The notes beneath the pieces are model-generated. The model searched no databases. It had not been told where the DNA came from and saw nothing but the letters and a program-made list of their open reading frames with translations. A stretch of 64,000 nt of DNA from assembly GCA_029931535.1 (NCBI GenBank), contig JAQPZY010001498.1:1202501-1266500 (forward strand), given 5' to 3'. Shown here in pieces: positions 1-10,255 of the stretch. Position 1 is the first letter of the stretch, and every line of letters starts with the position of its first letter. A program made the position numbers and the translations under genes. This DNA comes from Margaritifera margaritifera (taxonomy: Eukaryota > Mollusca > Bivalvia > Unionida > Margaritiferidae).

Positions 1-2
1 GC

Positions 3-128
3 GCCCTCTTGCGGCAGAAAATGTGGCGGATGTACCGGTTGAACCGTCTGCGCCTGATGAACATGCAATATAGATACAAACTCATGCAGCAATATATGCA
101 AATTATGCATCGTATGCACCGAATGTGA
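3..128 (+). CDS. Possible 3' end of an exon cut by the window edge (methionine/arginine-rich)
   Basis: The first ~75 bases are much more GC-rich than the AT-rich sequence that follows, which suggests the end of a coding exon. The longest open frame runs from the edge to a TGA at 126-128 and encodes about 41 residues rich in Met, Arg, Tyr and Gln, with no known domain. A second frame (2-73) would give a short acidic tail ending in TAG, so the frame is uncertain. No homologue is recognised. Confidence 0.25.
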   Translation, partial: ALLRQKMWRMYRLNRLRLMNMQYRYKLMQQYMQIMHRMHRM

Positions 129-1328
129 TTACAAAGTAGTTTTTGACTCTGTTGTAGTTGTTTAAAAGACAAGCTTTAATTCAAGTAACAAGCTAAAATT
201 GTTCGCCTGCGGATTAGGTTTTGTTCGCGACTGGTTGACCAGTATTATCAAAATTTCCAGAATCGTCAAGTATCAACAGCATGGTAATGCTTGAATTTCC
301 ACTTTTGTTTTATTTTATGTATACCGATACTGGAATCCCCAGTATTGTCGTGTACTAAAAATATGTTTCTTGCTGTATTATCAGTAATAAGTATATTCCT
401 GTCCTGACAATGCCAACAACGACAAACCGTGTCGATTGATAAAACTGACATCACGTTGTCCAGTACAATAAGGTGTTCTAAAAGTCATCAACACTGAAAG
501 ATACTGACAATAATGTTATTTTCATTTCTTCAATAATAGTAGTATCAAAGGCGCAAGATTTTGGTAATAATGGATAATCAACAAAACTGAAATTTCTAGT
601 ATCCGTCAGAATAAGTTTTACTTGCATAAGGATGGAACTTTATACAGGATTCGTGAGCTTGAAAATTGTTCACACACTGGATGAACGGACTTAGCGAAGT
701 GAAGGATGTTAATACATAGTGTGTAATCGATTTTCGAGCTTCATGACTTCATGAATGCTGTAACTATGAAGTTCAATTCTTATAATTGCAAATAAGAATA
801 AAGACAATAATAAATCTCAAGAAATAAATAACAGAACTATATTTTCATTTTGTTTTACAAATATTGTCAAATAACAAAACAAGGGCGCACGAATACATAA
901 GTAGTTCCTTTATGATGTTATAAACTAATAACTTCTAGTTTTCTGCATCATGTGATTGGATTTTAACCACTCCAAAGGCTTGTTCCAAAGGCTTGGCAAA
1001 AATGTATAATTATACTGGAATATCCGGTATTCTTGATGGAAAATAATGGAGCAGCCTGTATACTCGATCGGCGATAATGAAAGTCTCTGGATAATACTAG
1101 AACAATACAGGAGTTTCAGTATCCGGGTCGCCAACACCATCTGGTCCTGTTTTCCTACTTTGAAATATCATTAGTTCAAAGTTTTGCAATCGTATTTGGT
1201 AAAAATTAATTTTATATTCATATTTGCCAAATTAATTTTCTTTGATTATAGTTTAAATCAAAGCATGTTTTGAGTCTTCTGAGCTCAAAAGCATTGAGCT
1301 TGTCTGATAAACAATTACATCCGGCATT
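129..1328. other. Non-coding AT-rich stretch
   Basis: No supported gene. The region is AT-rich and has scattered short stretches built around TACTGG/CCAGTAT, which could be remains of a fold-back repeat, but no clean arms could be drawn. Confidence 0.4.
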
Positions 1329-1613
1329 ATGGACTGTTCCCCGGTGGATGAAGAATTTTGCAAGGAAATAATTCTTGGTGACGGTTGTATTTACTCGGTC
1401 TTATTTACTATCTTTAATCACGCTTTAGCTTATGACGAAAATAAATAGCATAAAATGAATGAAATTTTGGATGAGATATTTGATAAAATGTCTAACGTAG
1501 ATCGTGATAACTTTAATTATGAATTAATTATATCTCCACATCTGCAAATTGTCTTCGTTTGTGAAATAGAAAAGGGTGACAAATACGAAATAAACACAGA
1601 ATTTGTACATTGA
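1329..1613 (+). pseudogene. Small coding-like relic with one in-frame stop
   Basis: From ATG 1329 a frame runs 39 codons to a TAG (1446-1448) and continues in the same frame to TGA 1611-1613, about 94 codons in all. The composition is protein-like, mixing acidic, aromatic and aliphatic residues, unlike the surrounding low-complexity DNA. The family is not recognised. Given the many decayed elements nearby, a transposon or viral relic is a reasonable guess, but that is inference only. Confidence 0.25.
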
Positions 1614-3448
1614 ACTCGAATAAATTCAAATTTGAACTATAAATAGACAAATCACGTAAAAATTCGGTTTGAATTTTTAAAAAAGTAATTGATTAATTTC
1701 ACTATATCTATGGAAACTAAAATTATGTTTAAATATGTTTCGTTAGCAAAATATGAGTGGAACTGGTAGCATAGAGGTCGATTTTATGTTCACATGTACC
1801 ATTGACTCATTTCCATACTACAATCATTTCAACCATAATACCTCAAAGAAAACATAATCTCGGGTAAATCTATATAGCTCAAAGGTTTATTCGTCCAACT
1901 ATTTGTAGATACTAGAACCATTTCTGTTGTCAGTTTTAGATTTGCTTATGATGGTTGTGGGACAGATATGTTCAATCGATTTACAGTAAAAGAAATATAA
2001 AACGTTTCAACCCGACTATACTTGAAAATTTCTCTTCGAATTGCGGGAATTCAGTCGATTTTGTTGATTTGAGGCGTACAATTATCTTTTCTGATTTATA
2101 TGGAAACGAGGACGTAATTAGTTAGAATTGTGTCTGCTGTTGCTTCGTGGAAGAAATATTTGATTAGTAAGTAATTCTTTATTCGTTTACGACTAAAGTT
2201 TATACATGTATTGAAAAATCAAATGTCAACCAAAGTTACACCGAAAAGGTATAGATAATCCCACTCAAGTTCTCGACAGGAACTCGCTTACCATGGAAAT
2301 TTTGAATCAGCGGAATGACTCCAAATCCAGTAAGGATAACCTACTGTTAAAGAAGGTAATATATATCTGTCGTTAGTGTCACAAACATTTCAAATTTTTA
2401 TACTCAGATAAGATCTTTCAACATCTTCTTCACATTTCTTTGTTAGCAATATTGAATTTGTCAGTGAATATTCAACAGATACCATGAACCATAATACATC
2501 TATAATGTCTTCAGTTGGTTGTTGTATCTCTGAATAACATTTGCATCCTTTTCCCGGCTGAATGTAAATTTGTAATAAGACCTACTTCTTAATGCAAAAG
2601 ATAAGTGGGCAAAGAACAATATATTTACTCTGTGACTAATTCAATATCATGCGCAAATTTTTAGAAACCAGTTTATCATTTACATTTACAGCTATCTGAA
2701 TATCATTCAGATGGTCCACTGTAAAATGTCTTCGAATTTCCCCAATATCAGATGAAGGAAAAACTTGAAATCACAATTTAATTTATGAGTTTAGATTTTG
2801 TCTCTCAGAAAGGGAAATAACTTTTATAAAATGTTAAACAACTTTTGTCGTTTAGATTTTGTCTTTCAGAAGTAATTCCTGTAGTTATCTAATGACCTAT
2901 TGAAGAATTCGCAAAGTTTACAAATTCATCTTTCTCTTTCTTTTAAGAACAAAAAGAAACTAAGTAGTATTGTGCGGAGTTATTTTTATCCCTTTTCTAC
3001 ATCCATGAAAAAATACAGTGATTGGATGAATTTGAATAAACAATTTTACTCTAAATTCAATGCGAAAATGTGAATATTATAAGGAAATAGGGACCAGGAT
3101 CAGGATTTTCTATGGTATAGCGTCTACGATGGGGAGAACATCATTAACTTCTAGTCACTGATCATCTTATACTTCCTGCCTCTAAATATCCTTTTAAGTT
3201 GAACATCATCCACTGCTTATTTCACTCATCTGCATGTCTTGTTCAACTTATTTTCAATGTCGTTTCTTAATCTAGCCTTATTTTCGAGAAAGCAAATATT
3301 GCTGAACGTTTGATGGGTTAATATTGCTTCTTATATTTACAAAGAAATATGTTATACAGAGCTTGATATTGGTATTTAGATAATTATACAAGGAAACGGG
3401 ATTTAATTTAAGGGATCTTGAAATTGGTATATTTTGTTGAAGCAAAGC

Positions 3449-3450
<2 letters not shown>
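1614..3450. other. Non-coding AT-rich stretch
   Basis: No gene seen. One small direct repeat is visible: TTTAGATTTTGTCT occurs near 2790 and again near 2850, each followed by a TCAGAA variant. Confidence 0.4.

Positions 3451-3451
<1 letters not shown>

Positions 3452-3507
<56 letters not shown>
3452..3507. repeat. (TA)n microsatellite
   Basis: A nearly pure run of AT dinucleotides about 56 bp long. Confidence 0.95.
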
Positions 3508-3510
<3 letters not shown>

Positions 3511-4500
3511 TTTTTGATTGAAATTATCACATGGTTCTGTTATTACGAAGGACGGATAATATATAGATTAAACATGTTTTCCTTTCAGTAGAAGAGAAAT
3601 TATATGTTTGTTCTCTTCTCACTCTTCACGTGTACAATATGCAGAGTGACAATAAATGTTTTTTTGCACGTTATTCTCTAGACTTGCTTATATTCCAATT
3701 AAAAGTCTTTAAGGAGTTGGGCTGCTTATTTTGAGGCTAGCTTAATTTTGACTGATTTTGCGGCATTACCATATATGTTTCAAAAAGGGGTGGGGAACCC
3801 ATATCAAAATTGAAGAGGAGCTAGTTAATAATGTTATGACTGTGTAGAGGATAGAAAGACGAAACGATTAGTAAGTAAATAAATAATCTCATTTCAATTA
3901 CTCATCGATATTCCATATTGCAATCTTTGGAGACTTGTTGCACACATGTGCCATCAAACTGTGATCACTCAAAGAGCAAAGGAAATATTTGTAAAATAAA
4001 AAGTTAAAAAACTCCCATTTTCACTTAACTTCACGCGCAGCTTTCCTGGAAATGCTTGCTTCGGAAGTAAGATCATCAATTATCATGGGTCTATAGTTCA
4101 TGGTTCTATGAGGACGAGTTGTTTCCTGGACTGACACAGAGATTGTTTTGTGCTAAAATGTAAGAATACCAAATTGAATCTCATCTTGGAAACACATCTT
4201 CAGGAAATAAACCTTCTTCATATGGTATCATGGTATCCTATATTTGCCATAAATTAATTCCCACTTTAAAATGAATCCCAAAGCTTTTTATTGTGAATGA
4301 CATTTTTTAGAAATGTGAATAATGAAACAGTTAGATGGAATTCTAATGCATATATTATTTTTTGTACAAGATTGATAAAAGACTTATTATAATTTATGTA
4401 TATGGTTCAAAGTAATGTTTTTCTTTAGCATAAATAATTGTTATCAGATGAGTAACATCCCGATAAAAGTCGTTATAAATCTTGAGCATATTAAAAGACG
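3508..4500. other. Non-coding stretch
   Basis: No gene, RNA or mobile element recognised. Confidence 0.35.
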
Positions 4501-4504
4501 TGAT

Positions 4505-4725
4505 TGGAATTTTTGAAGTGGGAGCCCATTTATGACCAAGTACTGTTATGGTCGTGATCGGATTTTTCGAAGTGGGAGCCCATTTATGGCCTAGTACTGT
4601 TATGGTCGTGATGGGATTTTTCGAAGTGGGAGCCCATTTATGGTCAAGTATTGTTATGGTCGTGATGGGATTTTTCAAAGTGCGAGCCCATTTATGGTCA
4701 AGTACTGTTATGGACGTGATGGGAT
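4505..4725. repeat. 54-bp tandem repeat, about 4 units
   Basis: The core GTGGGAGCCCATTTATG recurs at exact 54-bp steps (GGGAG at 4520, 4574, 4628 and, as GCGAG, 4682). Because 54 is divisible by three, both strands appear as open frames of 18-residue repeats (4394-4768 minus and 4548-4781 plus). These frames are judged a by-product of the period, not genes. Confidence 0.9.
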
Positions 4726-4779
4726 GTAACATACTATCGTGTGAATCGCACAGCTTAAGCCATGACAATGTTTTTGTGT

Positions 4780-5112
4780 AATTTTTATCAGTCTTTTGTA
4801 TTTTTTAGACTTGTTCCTTTTCAGTAGAAAACTTGTTAGCATGCTCACGGAAAACAGCTTGAGCTAGGTATTTTCAATTATGAAGGTATGTTTATATAAT
4901 GCATATGTAGTCTTATTAGAATGTCGTGTCATTCAAACAATGTTTGTACGTTTTATGGTTATTTATTTAACTTTTGGACTTAGATTATTTTGTGCACTTG
5001 GGGCAATCATAACTACAAACACAAACATGGTTGCATTGCACACAGTTTATACATATAAGAAAATGAGAAAGTCAAGTAAAATTCAGCTGTTTTTTTAATT
5101 TTAAATTTTTGA
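4780..5112. other. Non-coding stretch left of the TIR element
   Basis: AT-rich sequence. A short open frame (4880-5098 plus, 72 codons) has no recognisable domain and is not supported as a gene. Confidence 0.3.
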
Positions 5113-5117
5113 ACTCT

Positions 5118-5345
5118 AGTAGTATGGAAATGGGAATTTTGAGTCAGCAAAACCCACATTCCCATACTATTACTTTTGCCTCGCCGCTTGCCTCAGCTAG
5201 CTTAACAAGCGGCTTGCCTCAGCTAGCTTAATAACCGGCTTGCCTCATCCGACTTGCTTCATCAGTTGGGAAGTCACACCTTGCTTCCAGCAGGAACGGG
5301 AACCAGCGAGAGCTCCTGGCGGAGAAAACATTTGTAAATCGGCAC
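5118..5345 (+). repeat. Left terminal inverted repeat
   Basis: It matches the reverse complement of 9528-9747 from the outermost base to a shared AATCGGCAC. Shared blocks include CAGCAAAAC-type sequence near the tip, several CTTGCCTCA(G/A)C units, CTTGCTTCCA and AGCTCCTGGCGGA. The number and spelling of the CTTGCCTCA units differ between the arms. Confidence 0.85.
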
Positions 5346-6960
5346 ATGAGGCGGATTTAAAACGGTGGTTTTACAGGCAGTAGCATACAAGTTCATGACA
5401 GGTTTTGTTTATATTTTTTAATTTTCTTATTCATTTATGATGCATGCGATCTCTTTTTCGGAGACATTGTGTCAGATTGTCCAACAAGAGTAGTAACAAA
5501 GCTTGAAATGTGCATGTCGGAACCTTCAACTTTTTCGATGAATTTTTCTTTTTCTTTTTCTGGGACCTTTTGAAAAGTTTTAGCTTTAGATGTCTATGCT
5601 CTAGTGTCTCGTTTCGAAATTGGGTACGCACATGTTTGGAATAAACTATTTATTGGCTTTGTTCTTGTTCTCTAAAGCCTTGCTGCTTCTTCTCTGCAAC
5701 TAGTTTTGGCCAATAATGTTCAGCATAATGTTTCTCCATGACTTCTTAAAAGCGACTTTGTTTAAGAGCAACACTAATTATCAGCTAGGTCGGCTTAAAA
5801 ATGTGGGATATTTAATATACATGGAGTAATTATTTTCATTTAAAGAAGTTTATTTATTGACAACCCACTCTCGCACTTTGTGCTAGTTAGTAAGAAAAGG
5901 TATTTATGCAAAAATGTGTGTCGGATGCTATACTGTCGACGCCTTTGTGACTTTGCTAACGCAGAATTTAGCGGCTTAACTTGTGCTGGGGCTTGAAATT
6001 TACGGAACGAGAGTTATAAAACCTTTTAATGAGGATTTGCAGATCGTACCGAATGACTGAGATGACACTTGAGTTTTATATTTGCTAAATATAGTGTTAA
6101 GTCGCTTGAAACAGCGTGAAAAATGGGTCTGAAAAGCGCGGATGAGGGAGGCCCACCACCACTACCACCACCAATTTTTAAAAGAGCGCTAGCAATTCGG
6201 CGGCGGTGGTGCAGTTGGCGTCGTTCCAACTGTTAGCTCATAGCTTAGTTCAGCAAGCTTAGCACAGAGACAAGGCACACACAGTCTATGGTGAATTTTC
6301 AGTCAGCTTTTTCATTACCTCCTCGAGCAAAGAGCTCGTTTTTCGTCACTTTATTGATTACAACCAAAGAATGCGCGGTGGTCTGTATTTCATTTTTCAT
6401 GGTTGTTTATTTGTCGGCTTGGTCTAGAATAAGTGTGAACTCTTGTTCACACGGCGTTGTCGCTTAAAACCTTATATACTTTGTCAGCGATTGTGTTGAG
6501 TGTTGTTTAGGCGAAGACGCGCATTTCATTGATCTTTTATGGATAGTAGCCAGTTATTAAAATTCCCGGGTACAGAAATCAGACAACAGCTTAAAGTTGT
6601 GATCTCAAGGGCGATTGCGATGTGGGCTGCAATTAATTTTTTACAATATTCCAATTCCAGCTACACCGGTGCCCCGAGACACAGCTGTCAGTGTGATTTC
6701 AACGCCATAGAGCGCATTTACTACGCGCCTGCACTTTTTGTACAGAGCGCGTCGTTGTTCTGCTTCTTTGCGCGGAGAAGCTTCAACCTCGCCAAACTTT
6801 TCATGCAAAAATTTTGTGGGTCATCGATCTTTGGGTATAGAGACATAATTGCTCCTCAATGAGCAACAAGACGGCGGTAATGTCAAAGAAAATATCCGTT
6901 TGCTTGAGATCACTAGGTGTAGAAATAACACGATCTTCAACACATCAGCCAACACGCTCT
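5346..6960. other. Interior of the TIR element without a recognisable gene
   Basis: Several short open frames exist on both strands (for example 6539-6862 plus and 6026-6229 minus), but none shows a known motif. A run of CCACCACCACTACCACCACC near 6150 gives a glycine- or proline-rich translation. It may hold badly eroded element genes. Confidence 0.3.
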
Positions 6961-7029
6961 GCAAGAGTTACAGATACCCTGCGTTCTATCGATAGATGCA
7001 GCGACTGTTTGTTTTTCTGGCCGAATACT

Positions 7030-7890
7030 GTTATGCTGCAGAACGCGTTTTTTTTCTTCGAGTATAACTCTGTTTTTTTCTGTTGGTGAGACGAGTGATA
7101 GAGGGCCCTACATACTCGTACGGAAACTTGATTGACGAGAACGCGTTCTGAAGGTTGCGCTGAATCCTTGCGATAGTAAAAAGACGCATCCATTGATGCA
7201 ATCCCGCTAACCGACGTGATATTGATAAAGAACCCCGGACCATGTAAGCTGATAGTGTACAAGCAATATTTTAAATCTCAAGGGTAATAGTGCACAACAG
7301 CATATTAGCAGGCGATTGTCTTTTCTCTTAAATGCATATCGAGAGCTACAGGATGCTGCCTTCCGGTAATGTCCGCTAATGTGACTTTCTATAGGAGACA
7401 GTATGCGGCTCCCCGCAGTATTCACCACCCACAGGAATAACTTGTAGCAGGGTGCTGTTTTTTTTCATCAAGAATACTCCCAGTCGTGTTGATCTGGTCG
7501 AGGTGAGCATTGAGTCGCGGGACGCTGATGAATGGCGGGTTCTTATGTACTATTTGTGTGCCATACGTGATAATGTCGTGTTTGTCAAAACCAAGGGTGG
7601 GAGGGGGTGAGCTTAGGGAGAAGGATAGTTTTGCATGAATTAGTAACCGCGATACAGACCCTCCCGGTTGCCGCATTGTAGGCCACAGACATTTCAGGAA
7701 TGGAAGCCTGAATTACTTTTTCCAGCGTACTGTAATTCCCATCAGGAAGGACAAAAGTCTCTGCCGAGGTGGGCGAGACAAGGCCCACTGAAATTCGTGT
7801 CGTTACCAAGATCAGCTGAAACGTTATACTACCCTGGGCTGTATGAAATCTCCGGAGCCCTACATATGTACATTCACTGGTGCGTATCAC
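7030..7890 (-). pseudogene. Beta-rich virion protein relic, penton-like (tentative)
   Basis: Minus-strand fragments at 7585-7890, 7422-7676 and 7207-7428 lie in successive frames. The upstream piece carries an ETFVLPDGNYSTLEKVI segment, typical of the 'proline-glycine-tyrosine' loop of Polinton/adintovirus small capsid (penton-like) proteins, followed by a short beta-rich stretch. The next pieces contain VIHKNPPF-like and VIPVGG-like strands. The gene is broken by at least three frameshifts. It lies just downstream of the polymerase B relic on the same strand, as expected inside one element. The penton assignment is inference from pattern only. Confidence 0.4.
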
Positions 7891-8148
7891 ATGTTTTAGA
7901 GCTACCAGAGCAGCAAGCGAGCTGACAGAGATGACACACTGCTTTAGCCGGTGTCATGTTTACTTCCAGGGGAGAAAGATTCTCAACCAGACCCGATGCG
8001 CCATTCCAAGCCAAACGGATGGGAGGCATTTAACAACAGTATTGATATTGTTGCCGACGAGCGTTGTGTAACGCGTTTGGCGTGGATAAGAGCTCGGACT
8101 GACGACAGAAGCACGGCAGTAACAGTGGCCAAGCAAGATATATATTCA

Positions 8149-8480
8149 TGTCCTGGAGATGCCTTTGGCCTTACGTTTATCTATACCGTCCACTTTCAGT
8201 ATGGAGTACATATTTGGGCAGAGGCCGACGAACTCGGCGATGGGCATCCCCTCGTACTCATCCTTATACTTGCCTACGTCCTTTTGTTTTATGCGCAAGC
8301 TCCATAGGGTGGATGCTTTTTAGGGTAGTTGCTTATGTCATAGCGGTGAGCATCTTCGGCCATATCGCGGTAGACATCAGTTGTTTCTATGCCCCGCAGC
8401 AGATTGTCAATTTCTGTGTACAACAGGTACGCCTTGTCACCATAGCTAGCTTTGACCTAATTGTTATAGACGTCGTACGT
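8149..8480 (-). pseudogene. DNA polymerase B (protein-primed type) C-terminal relic
   Basis: The minus strand shows the palm motif C context YGDKAYLLYTEIDNLL, where the family has YTDTDS: the first catalytic Asp is now Glu, the Thr is Ile, and one Asp is retained. It is followed by the usual downstream block ETTDVYRDMAED..YDISNYPKKHP and, in a neighbouring frame, KYKDEYEGMPIAEFVGLCPN, the conserved 'AEFVGL' segment. This polymerase replicates Polinton/adintovirus genomes from a terminal protein primer. Exonuclease and motif A/B parts are absent, so it is a truncated and mutated relic. Confidence 0.75.
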
Positions 8481-8559
8481 CACTGCTTGCTATGGTCGAG
8501 GATCGTCGTTCCGTTCCCTATGAAATCGTTTCGGAATAAGCAATAACTTTTATTTTGTT

Positions 8560-9074
8560 TGCTAGCTCAGCTTCTTCGTTGTAGACATTTTTCACGCCTG
8601 GTACAGCTTTTCCAGTTGTGCCGTCAACACGAGACTGAACTTTAGGCTATCCAGAGCGGCCATTTAGTTCATGTTCAAATATAGCTTGTACCCAAGGTGC
8701 CATGGCATCGAGAAATACAGAAACGTTGGCTTCAGGCTGCTTTTCTGGCACAGTGGCGCGAGAGTCTTTTACAATAGTTATGTCTTGCCACTGATAAGTC
8801 TTTCGCGCTTTACAAGGGCTGACAGTTTTCTTTAAAGCTTGGCCGCGCTTTTCTATTCCATTCGCTCTTGAGCTGCTGGTTGAACCTCAGCAAGAAGCAT
8901 ATTAAGATATTCATATTCTGTGACACCGTCCTGTCGTGCGTTCTGCAAAGCTGGCAATGGCTGAGTTGAAACTGGCTGAATGTCTCTATTTGCCATTAGT
9001 GTGTCCAGCGAATCGTCAAATTCGCTTTGGGCTATTTGCCCAATCAATTCATTCATACATGTGATAGTAAACAT
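8560..9074 (-). pseudogene. Unidentified element gene, frameshifted (~170 codons)
   Basis: ATG at 9072-9074 opens a 73-codon frame that stops at 8853. A one-step frame change just before this stop continues into about 70 further open codons (to a TAG near 8655) with similar Gln/Ala/Glu-rich character. It sits immediately upstream of the polymerase B relic, on the same strand and inside the TIRs, so it is probably an element gene. No domain is recognised. Confidence 0.4.
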
Positions 9075-9527
9075 GATGCAATAAACATCTTTATTCCGGT
9101 TATTCCACTCTCTAAAAGGGTTTTGCTTGCTTGTAGTTCACAAATAACTACCTTAAAATGCCTCTGTGTCCTGTTCTCTATTCTCTATATGTCTCTTGCC
9201 ACTTGGTTACTACCACAGGTAACACATATCCTGTAATCGGTCCATGTTCCGGTACCGCACTTCATCATGGGTAGACCTTACATCCTTTTCTAAACTGTGC
9301 CGCATGTAAACCACAATACTGATTCATGGAGTTTTTTTCTAAATAGCTCATTGGTGCCTACTTTAAGCCAAGCGCACTTGTTCTTGCCAAGAACCATACC
9401 TTAATGTTTTAAAAAGTTTATACTGAACAATCCCCAAGCAATATAACAAATTACACGCATTTATATAAATGGGATATTTTTCCATGCGGTTTAAGCCCGG
9501 CCCAGCAAACCGGCTCAAGAGCAAGTC

Positions 9528-9747
9528 GTGCCGATTCCCAAATATTTAGTTCCGCCAGGAGCTTATGCTGGTTTCCGTTCCTGGTGGAAGCAAGATGTGA
9601 CTGCTCAACTGATGAAGCAAACCGGCTGAGGCAAGCTGGTTGAGGCAAGCCGGCTGAGGCAAGCTGGTTGAGGCAAGTCTGTTAGGCAAAAGTAGTAGAA
9701 TGGGGATGTGTGTTTTGCTAACGCAAAATTATTATTCCCATGCTCCC
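9528..9747 (-). repeat. Right terminal inverted repeat
   Basis: Inverted partner of 5118-5345. The arm has four to five GAGGCAAGC-type units, more regular than in the left arm. The outermost bases read GGGAG on the reverse strand against AGTAG at the left tip. Confidence 0.85.
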
Positions 9748-9752
9748 ACTCT

Positions 9753-10114
9753 TCATGTCATGTGCATGATTGTAAACATGTAGACTCATCTATCCCCTTT
9801 TGTTAGTAAATATTTTGCAAATATGTAGGTTATCTTTTGTCATAAAACCTAACATTTAATGTTTGCAATGACTATCACAGCTGCATTTTGAGTACGTTTG
9901 AACTACGAAATACTGCTAAAGTAGATCTCGCGATCGATTTATACATCTAGTTGAAATTCCCCAAACCAGCCAACATGTTTATCCATCTATCTATCAATTA
10001 ACTCACCCACCCAACCTCATCTATCCATCCATATATCTACTTTCCTACCAGCATACCTATCTACCTATCTATATCTTTTGGCCTTTTTTTTGGTTATTCT
10101 AATGTCAAGTTGTA
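9753..10114. other. Non-coding stretch with CTATC/CCAT simple repeats
   Basis: Low-complexity ATCTATC/ATCCATCC units lie between about 9980 and 10075. No gene is seen. Confidence 0.5.
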
Positions 10115-10255
10115 AAGTTTGCTTGACAGACTCGTAACCTAAAGGTAGCCGGTTTCAATTCTACCCAGATCAGCATGGTCGGCTGCTGGAGTGTCTTGTG
10201 TGAAGGCACTTTATAACCTAGTATGTGTTGCTGAGCCGTTAAATAAATAAACTTA
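10115..10255 (+). mobile_element. tRNA-derived SINE, 5'-truncated (copy 1)
   Basis: The copy starts within the tRNA-like head (GACTCGTAACCTAAAGG), has a B-box-like GGTTTCAATTC, and then the body CATGGTCGGCTGC..GTGT..TT..GAAGGCACTTTA. It ends in an AAATAAATAAA tail. The body matches the copies at 28.83 kb and 57.4 kb. Confidence 0.75.

Larger units (their letters stand above)
5113..9752. mobile_element. 4.6-kb TIR element with polymerase B relic (decayed Polinton/adintovirus-like)
   Basis: The termini at 5118 and 9747 align as inverted repeats of about 220-228 bp without large gaps. They are flanked on both sides by ACTCT (5113-5117 and 9748-9752), which reads as a target-site duplication; Polintons normally give 6 bp. 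The TIRs contain short tandem GAGGCAAGC(C/T)GG-type units. Inside, on the minus strand, are a frameshifted unidentified gene, a polymerase B C-terminal half and a beta-rich capsid-like relic. Known Polintons are 15-20 kb, so this copy is internally deleted. The identity rests on the polymerase motifs plus TIRs; integrase and ATPase were not found. Confidence 0.75.

Noticed and set aside
4394..4781. Open frames on both strands over the 54-bp repeat
   Set aside because: The period is a multiple of three, so stops are absent in every copy on both strands; no domain.
7951..8546. Plus-strand frames of 118 and 132 codons
   Set aside because: They are the antisense of the polymerase B relic on the minus strand, which has recognisable motifs.
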